DNA of 38,957 nt from Caldithrix sp. (GTDB lineage: Bacteria; KSB1; UBA2214; DYKH01). Positions 7,730-15,939 of the stretch are shown here, one piece after another; the stretch's first letter is position 1; every line of letters starts with the position of its first letter. The stretch is from NCBI GenBank assembly GCA_020722685.1, contig DYKH01000014.1, positions 24,380 to 63,336 of the forward strand, in the 5' to 3' direction. Both the position numbers and the translations under genes were made by a program. The notes beneath the pieces were generated by a model. That model had not been told where the DNA came from and made no database searches. It saw nothing but the letters and a program-made list of their open reading frames with translations.

Positions 7730-7857
7730 CACTTGTTAAGGGTAAAAATCTCACCCGTCTTGTCATTCCTACGCAGGCAGGAATCTCCTTGTGAATAGAT
7801 GGTTAGGAGATGTCTGCATCCACGGGCATGACATGAAAAAATGACCCTTAACGAGTA
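7730..7857. repeat. MITE-like inverted-repeat element, copy 1
   Basis: A 128-bp unit closely matching 21823-21949. The right end is ACCCTTAACGAGTA (7844-7857), and the left end (7730-7743) is its inverted repeat with two mismatches (ACTTGTTAAGGGT within it). Internal hairpins include CATTCCT...AGGAATC and a GATGTCTGC...GGGCATGAC arm. It carries no ORF. It lies between the broken acetyltransferase and the lipid kinase promoter. It looks like a small non-autonomous transposable element or a mobile structured repeat; no target-site duplication is obvious. Confidence 0.75.
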
Positions 7858-7943
7858 CAGCAACAGATTCCGCCGGCTTCCATGCGTCCCGATAGCCGCG
7901 GCCCTCCTCGCGGTCTTCTTTACCATCCAATTGGAAAAAGCCG

Positions 7944-7971
7944 TTGCTTCTCTCCGATTATTTGCTAAATT
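7944..7971 (+). promoter_or_regulatory. Predicted promoter of the lipid kinase gene
   Basis: TTGCTT (7944-7949) and TAAATT (7966-7971) are separated by 16 bp, about 32 bp upstream of ATG 8004. It is a fair sigma-70-type match but not tested. Confidence 0.35.
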
Positions 7972-8003
7972 GCCGGTTGGGAATTTTCTATCAAACAGGG
8001 CAG

Positions 8004-8966
8004 ATGGAATTTCGCAAGGTAAAATTCATTCACAATCCCAAATCTGGGCTTATACATAGTTCACGATTGATTCGCAGAATTATCGAACGCGCTTTGATCG
8101 AGGCGCCATTTACTTATGATTTTGTCGAAACCAAACACAAGGGACATGCCTATCAGCTAGCTAAAGAAGCTGTGGATCAAGGGTATGACGCGGTAGTTGC
8201 CGTAGGCGGGGACGGAACGGCAAACGAGGTAGCAACCGCCCTTTTGCACACCGGTATCCCAATGAGTATCGTGCCGATTGGCTCCGGCAATGGCTTGGCT
8301 CGGGGATTGGGCATACCGGTTTCGGTTCGCCGCTCTGTGCGCTTGCTCTTGAAAGGCCAGACGCACCTGATCGACGCCGGACGCATAGAGGACCGATACT
8401 TTTTTGTCGTGACCGGTGTCGGGTTTGATGCCCTCATTGGCAAGCTGTTCGATGACCGCAGCCTAAGAGGGCCGCTGCCATATTTTACCATTGGCTTCCG
8501 CGAGTTTCTTTTCTATCGCCCGGAAGTTTTTGAGTTACGTTTTAACGGCCAAAAAGTCGTGACTCCGGCATTGCTGGTTGCCATCGCCAACACCCAGCAA
8601 TGGGGCAATGGGGTCATTATTGCTCCCCACGCGGAACCGGACGACGGCATGCTGGATATTTGTATCATCCATCGAGTCAAGTTTTTCTACGCGCTCTATC
8701 ATTTCCCCAAGCTGTTCACCGGCAAGATCGATAAGATGCGCAAGTACGAACGCTATCGTGCGGATGCCTTGGAGATCATCCGGGAGAAGCCTGGTCCATT
8801 TCACGTCGATGGCGAGCCGTACGAGGCCAGCACAACTTTACGTGTGAGCGTCGAGCATCATGCCCTCAACGTGGTCGTCCCCAAGCCAAAGGAGCAGCGA
8901 GCGTGGCTGAGAGGCGTGTTGGAAAAGCTCGAAAGCGTAGGACAACAGGTCGTCTCCCAAGGCTGA
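8004..8966 (+). CDS. YegS/DagK-type diacylglycerol (lipid) kinase
   Basis: 320 residues from ATG 8004 (AGGG just upstream); an earlier in-frame ATG at 7944 overlaps the predicted promoter and adds an unrelated extension. The catalytic N-domain carries the nucleotide-binding GGDGT (68-72) and GSGNGLAR (93-100), the hallmarks of the diacylglycerol/sphingosine kinase and NAD-kinase fold. The C-domain has GVGFDALIGK and ends with the typical FHVDGEP. It would phosphorylate diacylglycerol or a related lipid at the membrane, returning it to phosphatidic acid, the reverse of the PAP2 reaction encoded at 30259. It appears monocistronic. The exact lipid is unknown, since bacterial members use diacylglycerol, phosphatidylglycerol or undecaprenol. 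Confidence 0.88.
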   Translation: MEFRKVKFIHNPKSGLIHSSRLIRRIIERALIEAPFTYDFVETKHKGHAYQLAKEAVDQGYDAVVAVGGDGTANEVATALLHTGIPMSIVPIGSGNGLARGLGIPVSVRRSVRLLLKGQTHLIDAGRIEDRYFFVVTGVGFDALIGKLFDDRSLRGPLPYFTIGFREFLFYRPEVFELRFNGQKVVTPALLVAIANTQQWGNGVIIAPHAEPDDGMLDICIIHRVKFFYALYHFPKLFTGKIDKMRKYERYRADALEIIREKPGPFHVDGEPYEASTTLRVSVEHHALNVVVPKPKEQRAWLRGVLEKLESVGQQVVSQG

Positions 8967-8985
8967 CATCTCCAAAAGTATTGCT

Positions 8986-9549
8986 TCATCCCCTCCCCGA
9001 ACCTTCGGCGTTACTTTTTTCTTTCCGCGAAAAAGCAAGTCCCATGTTGACGGCTATGGCTAACGCTGCGCCTATCAATACTCCATGCCTGCTTACGCTC
9101 TGAGAACGGGATAGCCACTGTAAATGGAGAAGCTTGTTTAGCCAAGGAGCGTGCGGGGGATACCACCAGAAGAAAGACGAATCGGGAAGCCACCACATTT
9201 CTTGGCCGATGGGAAGAACGGCGATCCAAAACCAGTAGCTCAAACTCTCCAAACCGCCGACTGCCCAGACGAAGAGCATGAGCAGGTACTTCCAGCCGAA
9301 AGCAAACCGCCTTGCCAAGAAGAATCCCAGGGAAAATAAAATCGTCGCGATGAAGGTGGGATACAGGAGGTTCTCGTCTTTAAAATACCAGGGCACTTTT
9401 GCCCAATTATGGCAATGGGCAATGACGCTGCCTTTGATCAGCGCATCGGTCATGCCGATGAACAGGACGTGAATGAACGAAACCGCCAGCATGAATGCGC
9501 CTGTGCGGCTTTTTGAAGAGGCAGCCAGCGGCGGCCATGAATGCAGCAC
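8986..9549 (-). CDS. Unrecognised integral membrane protein
   Basis: 187 residues with about four hydrophobic segments (near 17-35, 62-79, 86-113 and 155-172). The start is GTG at 9549-9547 on the minus strand, with AAGGAG seven bases upstream; a later Met at residue 20 is possible. Between the third and fourth segments is an aromatic loop with WFW, EMWW and FFWWYPP, rich in Trp and Pro. I know no family with this pattern. It is transcribed toward the lipid kinase and its 3' end lies 19 bp from that stop, so the two are convergent. Its upstream region contains a 14-bp palindrome (9626-9639). Confidence 0.65.
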   Translation of the reverse strand: MLHSWPPLAASSKSRTGAFMLAVSFIHVLFIGMTDALIKGSVIAHCHNWAKVPWYFKDENLLYPTFIATILFSLGFFLARRFAFGWKYLLMLFVWAVGGLESLSYWFWIAVLPIGQEMWWLPDSSFFWWYPPHAPWLNKLLHLQWLSRSQSVSRHGVLIGAALAIAVNMGLAFSRKEKSNAEGSGRG

Positions 9550-9625
9550 AAATACTCCTTGCAGCCGGGACGTGTCTTATTCTGTTAGTTCACTACCGGT
9601 CAGAGGGTTCTCGCTAAGAGGGTAG

Positions 9626-9639
9626 TGTTCCATGGAACA
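9626..9639. repeat. 14-bp perfect palindrome
   Basis: TGTTCCATGGAACA is an uninterrupted perfect palindrome 77 bp upstream of the minus-strand membrane protein gene. Just before it, CACTACC and GGTAGTG form another inverted pair (about 9591-9627). It could be a regulator-binding site. Confidence 0.45.
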
Positions 9640-10159
9640 GTCTAAACGGTTGCCCCAATCTAATCCAAGTACTGCTGAATGTCTCTGATTTACCTTGTTC
9701 AAACGAGGGTTAAAGAGAATTCAGTCTCATTGACACACAACTTCAATTGGGTGCTTAATTGAGGATCCGCGCCCCGACGAATGGTTGCAAGGCGCTTCCG
9801 AAAGCAAACTCGACCCGCTTGACATGAGTGAAGTGTTTGCGATCCTTTACCCTGTGATTAGGCTACGTCATTTTGACTTTGCCTCCGTGGTCGGCTACAT
9901 TTTTTTAGCCCGAATTCGCGTGCACGGCCCACCACGCAATCTGTAAACGCCTGCCGGCGAGAATTAAATCCGTCGATCATCATTAGCTTGTGCGATTTGC
10001 CCGGCGTGATCGTCGCCTACGGCTTTGCAATGTGCCGGAGATGCTCACGGCGCATGAGGGAGCTTATCTTTTTTGATGAACAAGAAGCCAACACCGTTCA
10101 CAGCAGACTAAAGGACTCCCGCATGGTTCAAAAAATACCTGAAAAATCTTAAAAAAGTT

Positions 10160-10190
10160 CTGGCCTCTCAATCAGAATTTTGTTATATTG
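10160..10190 (+). promoter_or_regulatory. Possible promoter of the Oar-like receptor gene
   Basis: TATATT (10184-10189) inside TTGTTATATTG matches the -10 element seen upstream of 22458 and 30259. There is no clear -35. If used, the leader would be close to 390 nt long. Confidence 0.3.
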
Positions 10191-10580
10191 CTCCGTCTTC
10201 AGAGGCACCATGGATTGTCTGTTTAGAGATCGCGGTTCGTTGAATCGCCCCATGGCGGTTCGAGCGCCGCGAAAACCACCACGCACCACGGTGATTCTAT
10301 CTCGAGACGGATTGCAGCACGGTTTAGCATCACCAAGAGGTTTCCTTCGGAAAGGCTAAGCTAATGTGGACCGGCAACGATATGATCCCATCTCCGATTA
10401 CCGCAAATTCTCCACCTTATAAAATTCACCTTGCACTAATATTTTCTTCATCAAAAATTAATCAGGGATTTGTACATTGGCTTGTCTAAGAAACGGGATG
10501 ATGTGGGAAGCCACTCAATGGGAAAAGCTCAATTAAGCTTTAAACAACCCTCACATACTAACTCAAAAGGAGGAGCGTGT

Positions 10581-13500
10581 ATGCATCATGTCACTAAAAG
10601 CGTGCTAACAGCCCTACTGCTGTTGACGGTATGCGCGGCGGGTCTATTGGCACAAGGAGTCACCACGGCAGCTTTGAACGGCAGCGTGATGGACAATAAC
10701 GGTCAGCCGTTGATCGGCGCCAATGTTGTTGCCGTGCACGAGCCGAGTGGTACGGTCTTTGGGGCGGTCTCGCGGAGCGACGGGCGTTTTAATATCCCCG
10801 GTATGCGCGTGGGCGGACCCTATTCCGTTACTGCCAGTTATATCGGCCACAAGGCGCAAAAAAAAGAAAACGTGCATCTTACTTTAGGTCAGGATTTGAA
10901 GATCGCTTTCGTGCTTCCTGTAGAAGCGGTTGAAATTAGCGAAGTTCAAATCGTGGCCGAACGGGACGCGATCTTGAGCGCCTCGCGATCCGGGACGATT
11001 ACGAATGTGTCTACGGTAGAAATCGAGCGTCTGCCTACCATCGCACGCACGATTCAGGACTATACGCGGCTTTCACCAATGGTGGTTACTCCGACGACGG
11101 AGAACAGCGACAACATCGGTGGCATGGGTGTGGCAGGGAAGAATAATCGATCGAACAACTTCCAAGTCGACGGCGCTGTTCTGGACGATGCGTTCGGTTT
11201 GGCGGAAAGCGGAACGCCAGGTGGACAGGCAAATCTGCAGCCGATCAGCTTGGATGCAATCGAGGAGTTTCAGGTTTCCGTGGCGCCCTATGATGTTCGC
11301 CAAGGTAACTTTGCCGGCGGTTTGATTAATGCCGTTACCCGCAGTGGCGGCAATCGTTTTCGCGGCTCAGCATACTATTTTGGCAGAAACGAATCATTCG
11401 TTGGTGACGTGAGTGTCATGGATCCCACCACCCAAAAGAAGACCAGCAAAGCTTTTCCTGAATTCAGTGATTATCAAGGCGGTTTTCGTTTGAGCGGCCC
11501 ACTGGTGCAAAACAAGCTGTTCTTCTTTGTCAACGGTGAGATCAGGCGACGAAAGGAACCGTTCGATATCGGCATTAACGATCCCAGCAAGCCCATTAAT
11601 TTTCCGATTGCCGTAGACTCTCTGCAAAAAATCGTCAGCATTGCCAAGACCCAATATGGCTACAGCGATGTCGGCGGCTATGACCCGTTTACGGCGGAAA
11701 CCAATGACCAAAAGATCTTTGCTCGTTTGGATTACAACATCTCCGACCGCCATCGACTAACCTTACGTCACAACTTTGTGGATGGCAATTTGGACCGTGG
11801 CCTGGTTCGTAATAACAGGTTGTTCACTCTGGAGAGCAATCAATACGATTTTGTCAGCCAGACAAATTCGACCGTCTTGCAGTTGAACAGCACGATCGGC
11901 AGCAAGATGGCGAATGAGGCGCGGATCGCCTATACCGCAATCCGGGACAAACGTGATCCCCTGGCCAGCGCCTTCCCGCAAGTATTGATCGACCTTGGCG
12001 TCGCCGATGTTCGCCTCGGTGTTGAAAGATACTCTCAAGCCAACGCTCTGGATCAAGATATTATTGAGTTGACGGACAACTTGTTGTACTACAGTGGCGA
12101 TCATACCTTTACCATTGGCACTCATAACGAATTCCTTTCATTCAATAATCTTTTCATCCGCGATTACTACGGAAACTATGAATTCGACGGAATTAGCAAC
12201 TTCATTGCGGGAAGGCCACGAGCCTATTCGGTGAGTGTTTCGCAGGACCCCAGCAATAAGAAGCCAAGGGCAGATTGGGGTTACATGCAACTGGGAGTTT
12301 ACGCCGGCGATGAATGGAAAGTCTCGCCCAAATTAAACCTCACTCTGGGCCTGCGATTAGACACACCCATCTTTCCTGACAACCCGGCTTTCAACTCCAC
12401 ATTTGCCTCAGTGTTTCCGGGCTATAGCACCAGCGATGTTCCTTCCGGCAAGCTTTTATTGTCGCCCCGGTTTGGATTCAACTATGATATTTCGGGAGAC
12501 CGTACGACTCAAATTCGCGGTGGCGCGGGAATGTTCTCGGGTGCGCCGCCGGGAGTATGGCTATCGAATCAGTATAGCAACACCGGAACGGAGTTTAGTC
12601 GCTTCGATGTACGTGGCCCATCAACGCCAAACTTTGTGGCCGATCCGAACAACCAGCCGACCACAGGTTTTACGCCCATCGCTACTACGGAAATCAACAT
12701 TACTGACAAGGATTTCAAGTTTCCCCAGATTTTGCGCACCAACGTCGCTGTCGATCGCGAATTGCCGTTCGGTTTGGTGGGAACCCTGGAATTCTTATAC
12801 TCGAAGGATTTGAACGAGATTCTGTACCGAGATCTCAATCTCGGCTACTCCTCAAATCCTGGCGTACCCATCGGCACAACTCCTGATGGCCGAGCCTCTT
12901 TCATGAACCCGGCCACCGGCAAAACTGCGAAGATCAACTCAGCCTTCACCAACGTCATCGTTCTCGACAATACCAACAAAGGTCGGCAATGGAATCTGAC
13001 TGCTCAGCTCCAAAAGCGGTTGAATCAAGGACCGTTGCCAAACCTTTTTGGCAGCCTCGCCTATAATTACATGGATGCCGAAGACGTTAACAGCGGACGA
13101 TCCAGCCAGGCGATCTCGCAATGGCGTTATAATGAGGTGGAAGGCGACCCCAATAATCCGCCGGCCCGTACCGCAGATTTTGAGATTCAGCACCGAATTC
13201 TGGGTACCTTGTCCTATCAGCTTAGATACGGGAAGGGATTTGCGACCACTATTTCTGCCTTTTATGAAGGTCGATCAGGTCGTCCATTCTGCTATGTCTA
13301 CAACGGAGACGCCAATTTTGACGGGCAATACTCCAATGACATGATCTTCGTTCCTGCCAACGCTGATCAGGTGATCATGACCAAAGGTACTTTTGCTGAT
13401 TTGGAAACGTTTATTCAATCGGACGAAGCTCTTCGGAGCCATCGCGGACGAATTTTGCCGCGCAACTCGGCACGTGAGCCGTGGGTGAACCGCATCGATC

Positions 13501-13796
13501 TGCGGATCGCTCAGCAGATACCCTCGGTCTCTGCGCATCACCTCGAGTTCACTCTGGATGTTTTCAATCTGTTGAATTTGCTTAACAGTGATTGGGGTGA
13601 ACAGAGATTTGCCGCTTTCCAGGCTCCGAGCGTCTTTAATTTTGGCGGCTACGATGCAGCGACGGGCAAGCCCAAGATTAGTTTGCGAACCAGTGACACC
13701 AATGGCGATGGAAAAGTCACCCGCGATGACGTTTTGACGCTGGATAATCTCGCTTCCCGCTGGCAGATTCAACTGGGAGTGCGTTATTCGTTCTAA
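10581..13796 (+). CDS. Oar-like TonB-dependent outer-membrane receptor
   Basis: 1071 residues from ATG 10581, chosen because AAAGGAGGAG lies immediately upstream and a clear signal peptide follows (1-25, ending LLAQG); an earlier in-frame start at 10470 would add an unrelated 37 residues. A carboxypeptidase-regulatory-like domain (about 28-110; NGSVMDNNGQPLIGANVV) precedes the plug (NNRSNNFQVDGAVLDDAFG, then GGLINAVTRSGGNRFRGSA), as in Myxococcus Oar and its many FCB-group relatives. The rest is a large beta barrel ending in an aromatic residue (VRYSF). Near the C-terminus DTNGDGKVTRDD resembles a calcium-binding EF-hand/dockerin loop. Oar proteins act in nutrient or protein transport across the outer membrane; the substrate is unknown. 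A strong terminator follows. Confidence 0.88.
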   Translation: MHHVTKSVLTALLLLTVCAAGLLAQGVTTAALNGSVMDNNGQPLIGANVVAVHEPSGTVFGAVSRSDGRFNIPGMRVGGPYSVTASYIGHKAQKKENVHLTLGQDLKIAFVLPVEAVEISEVQIVAERDAILSASRSGTITNVSTVEIERLPTIARTIQDYTRLSPMVVTPTTENSDNIGGMGVAGKNNRSNNFQVDGAVLDDAFGLAESGTPGGQANLQPISLDAIEEFQVSVAPYDVRQGNFAGGLINAVTRSGGNRFRGSAYYFGRNESFVGDVSVMDPTTQKKTSKAFPEFSDYQGGFRLSGPLVQNKLFFFVNGEIRRRKEPFDIGINDPSKPINFPIAVDSLQKIVSIAKTQYGYSDVGGYDPFTAETNDQKIFARLDYNISDRHRLTLRHNFVDGNLDRGLVRNNRLFTLESNQYDFVSQTNSTVLQLNSTIGSKMANEARIAYTAIRDKRDPLASAFPQVLIDLGVADVRLGVERYSQANALDQDIIELTDNLLYYSGDHTFTIGTHNEFLSFNNLFIRDYYGNYEFDGISNFIAGRPRAYSVSVSQDPSNKKPRADWGYMQLGVYAGDEWKVSPKLNLTLGLRLDTPIFPDNPAFNSTFASVFPGYSTSDVPSGKLLLSPRFGFNYDISGDRTTQIRGGAGMFSGAPPGVWLSNQYSNTGTEFSRFDVRGPSTPNFVADPNNQPTTGFTPIATTEINITDKDFKFPQILRTNVAVDRELPFGLVGTLEFLYSKDLNEILYRDLNLGYSSNPGVPIGTTPDGRASFMNPATGKTAKINSAFTNVIVLDNTNKGRQWNLTAQLQKRLNQGPLPNLFGSLAYNYMDAEDVNSGRSSQAISQWRYNEVEGDPNNPPARTADFEIQHRILGTLSYQLRYGKGFATTISAFYEGRSGRPFCYVYNGDANFDGQYSNDMIFVPANADQVIMTKGTFADLETFIQSDEALRSHRGRILPRNSAREPWVNRIDLRIAQQIPSVSAHHLEFTLDVFNLLNLLNSDWGEQRFAAFQAPSVFNFGGYDAATGKPKISLRTSDTNGDGKVTRDDVLTLDNLASRWQIQLGVRYSF

Positions 13797-13848
13797 CTTG
13801 TGCCTATGAATTTCGAACCCTTGGTTTGAGGTATAGGTAGTTCAAAGA

Positions 13849-13880
13849 CAAACAAGGCCGGCAATTGCCGGCCTTGTTTG
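13849..13880. terminator. Strong intrinsic terminator after the Oar-like receptor gene
   Basis: A perfect 14-bp stem (13849-13862 with 13867-13880) around the loop AATT. The core is GGCCGGC/GCCGGCC flanked by CAAACAA and TTGTTTG, so it could work in both directions. It begins 52 bp after the receptor stop. Confidence 0.9.
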
Positions 13881-14076
13881 CTTTGGCAAGGACTGCGGTT
13901 GCACTTTCTTGTTTCATGACGGATATGCCGGAGTTACGGTTATGCAAAGCTCCTTTCGGAATCCTCGTCAGCAGGGGTCGCGCCAAATCTGGCCGGGAAT
14001 GGGTCATGCTGATCGCTATCGGCAATGAACGAATCGATTCTGACAGATCAGCTCAAAGAATCGTGGAGCAAGAGTA

Positions 14077-14583
14077 ATGATGGCAAAGCAGGACGATTAC
14101 TATTGAGAAATTAACCGTCGAACACTGGCCGCAGGTTGGCGACATCTACCGCGAAGGCATCGAGACGGGGAACGCAAAATTTGAGACGACGGTCGCGGAA
14201 TGGGAAAAATGGGACCGGAGTCATCTCTTAGATTGCCGGTTGGCGGCGAAAACGGATGGAGAAGTAGTTGGCTGGGCGGCGCTATCGCCGGTTTCCGAAC
14301 GCTGCGTTTATGCTGGCGTGGCCGAGGTCAGCGTTTATGTGGCCGCCTCTACGCGAGGTCAGGGCGTCGGTAAGGCTCTACTATCACAGCTCATTGTGGA
14401 ATCGGAGCGCAGCGGAATTTGGACCTTGCCGGCCAGTGTTTTCCTCGAAAACAGCGCCAGCATTATCCTACACGAGCGCGCCGATTTTCGCAAGTCGGGA
14501 TTCGAGAGCACCTCGGCCAAATGCACGGCGTCTGGCGAGACGTGATGCTGATGGAGCGACGGAGTCAAGTGACTGGGATTTGA
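14077..14583 (+). pseudogene. Frameshifted GNAT acetyltransferase (phosphinothricin acetyltransferase-like)
   Basis: The homologous sequence runs ITIEKLTVEHWPQVGDIY, WEKWDRSHLLDCRLAAKTDG, GWAALSPVSER, AEVSVYVAASTRGQGVGKAL and PASVFLENSASIILHERA, all typical of the PAT/YncA branch of GNAT enzymes, including the R/Q-x-x-G-x-G/A acetyl-CoA loop. At the 5' end, ATG ATG (14077, with GGAG at 14065) opens a frame that hits TGA after nine codons, while the protein continues in another frame with no start. Near 14498-14503 the frame changes again: the true ending, REHLGQMHGVWRDVMLMERR, is in a different frame and stops at TGA 14581. Two separate frameshifts make a functional product unlikely unless they are sequencing errors. 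Confidence 0.75.
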
Positions 14584-14650
14584 TTTTCGCGCCGGTTGAT
14601 GAGAGTGGCGTTGGCATTTTATGTTCCGCAAGCGGAGACGGAATTAGTTA

Positions 14651-14679
14651 TTGTAATTCCCCTAAAAGTTTGCTAATAT
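14651..14679 (+). promoter_or_regulatory. Predicted promoter of the TonB-like gene
   Basis: TTGTAA (14651-14656) and TAATAT (14674-14679) are 17 bp apart, about 120 bp upstream of the GTG at 14800. Confidence 0.45.
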
Positions 14680-14799
14680 CGGTTCGATTGATTGGACTCA
14701 TGCTTTGCATCAAGCATCTGCTGCTCCTGCTATATCGGGAGGTGAAGCAGATTTTTTCGCGCCCTTTTTTGTTATAAACAGAAACGCCCACAGGTACAA

Positions 14800-15783
14800 G
14801 TGCCGACCCAGCGATCCTACACAATTGCGCTCATCATCTCCGCCCTGTTGCACCTGTTAGTCACTTTGGCCTTCAAGACACAGTCGAAAGTTATCGACCT
14901 GCTTTTCCCCGCGCCGCCGTACGCTCGACAGGAGCAGACGCAGCCGGACTTGCCAGTTTTTGAACTGGTAGAACTGCCGGAACAAGCCAACAGACAGAAG
15001 CCAACCGAACTGGTAGAAACGCCAGAGGATGCCGCCGTGCCTGAGCCGCCGGAGGATGCTCAATTCCTTTCCGATCGGAACGCCCGCGCGCGCGACCTGT
15101 ACGCCAGAAACGATCTAAAGAAGGGCTTGCCCTATAGTGAGGGCGAAACGTCCTACAAAGTCTTTGCCGGAGGCGGCCAGCAAGGTCAGTCATTCGATCT
15201 GGTGCAATTGCCGCCCGCAGATGTGGGAGCTTCTGAGCGAGTAGAATCTTCAAATGAGGAAGCAAAGACCTTGCCTGATGAAGATGGCAGCACCATGATC
15301 CCAGGCGAAAATCTCCGCTTGCAGCGGCCGCATTCTCCAACTCCTACGCAGCCGTTCAACCGGGAAATGCTTTACGGGTCGCGCGGCGACGGCAGAGCTG
15401 GCTCCGGCGATTTTTCCGATGACTTGAATTGGGACAATCGGGAGTCCAGTGCAGAAGATTTGGGCGGCGTTTCTTTGAGCACTTATGCTTGGGATTTTGC
15501 TCCCTACATTTTATATATGAAGCGACACATCCGCAACCATATTTACCCACCCCCTGCTTTCTATCAAATCGGCGCCATCAGCGGCGAAACCGTCCTCAAA
15601 TTTCGCGTGCAGCTCGATGGCTCCATGACCGATCTGGTGCTGCTCAACTACACCGGACACAAAGCGCTCATGGAGACCAGCATGAACGCAGTCAAAGCTT
15701 CCAATCCGTTCCGACCTTTGCCAAGAGATTTTCCAGATCCTTATTTAGAATTGACCTGGACCTTTATCTACGCCATTTATTAG
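14800..15783 (+). CDS. TonB-like energy transducer
   Basis: 327 residues from GTG 14800. A single N-terminal membrane helix (about 8-25) is followed by a Pro/Glu-rich periplasmic spacer (FELVELPEQANRQKPTELVE; AVPEPPEDAQF), a low-complexity acidic middle region and a C-terminal TonB domain (about 240-327; IRNHIYPPPAFYQIG, ETVLKFRVQLDGSMTDLVLL, ending LTWTFIYAIY). It would couple the inner-membrane proton gradient, through ExbB/ExbD, to TonB-dependent receptors such as those at 10581 and 22458. No exbB or exbD gene is in the window. It has its own predicted promoter and is followed 156 bp later by the sigma-54 regulator gene. A TonB-box-binding role is family knowledge, not shown here. Confidence 0.85.
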   Translation: MPTQRSYTIALIISALLHLLVTLAFKTQSKVIDLLFPAPPYARQEQTQPDLPVFELVELPEQANRQKPTELVETPEDAAVPEPPEDAQFLSDRNARARDLYARNDLKKGLPYSEGETSYKVFAGGGQQGQSFDLVQLPPADVGASERVESSNEEAKTLPDEDGSTMIPGENLRLQRPHSPTPTQPFNREMLYGSRGDGRAGSGDFSDDLNWDNRESSAEDLGGVSLSTYAWDFAPYILYMKRHIRNHIYPPPAFYQIGAISGETVLKFRVQLDGSMTDLVLLNYTGHKALMETSMNAVKASNPFRPLPRDFPDPYLELTWTFIYAIY

Positions 15784-15939
15784 CTTCCAGTTCTTCCGCC
15801 GCCGTCCCAGTAGATTCTTTTCGAAGATTTGAGCCCGCAAAACGCTTACGGACCGAGTTTGGGCTGTTGCTCTTGGAATTCTCATTCGGTCAGCCACTCT
15901 GCCTGAAACTTTTCTCGCCGCTCTGATGTACAAGGAGCC

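Larger units (their letters stand above)
9550..10580. other. 1-kb stretch without a convincing gene; long leader of the Oar-like receptor
   Basis: No frame gives a recognisable complete protein. On the plus strand 9734-9946 is open for 70 codons without a good start (PDEWLQGASESKLDPLDMSE, then a hydrophobic part and VHGPP). On the minus strand about 10020-9870 reads SHKLMMIDGFNSRRQAFTD. Either could be a gene remnant. From about 10195 the sequence is probably the untranslated leader of the TonB receptor gene, with GC-rich inverted segments near 10230-10275 and GGTTTAGC (10321-10328) complementary to GCTAAGC with G-T pairing. I could not match it to a known riboswitch. Confidence 0.4.

Noticed and set aside
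7300..7794. A 164-codon frame over the acetyltransferase relic and the repeat element
   Set aside because: Only its middle part has GNAT similarity; the beginning is arginine-rich out-of-frame translation and the end is the inverted-repeat element.
7750..7830. A CRISPR-like repeat suspected from the CATTCC...GGAATC motif
   Set aside because: Only two dispersed copies exist, 14 kb apart, with terminal inverted repeats and no spacers.
10195..10580. Cobalamin, TPP or SAM riboswitch in the Oar-like receptor leader
   Set aside because: I find none of the conserved boxes of these classes.
14662..14700. tRNA T-arm suggested by GGTTCGATT
   Set aside because: No acceptor or anticodon stem can be drawn around it.
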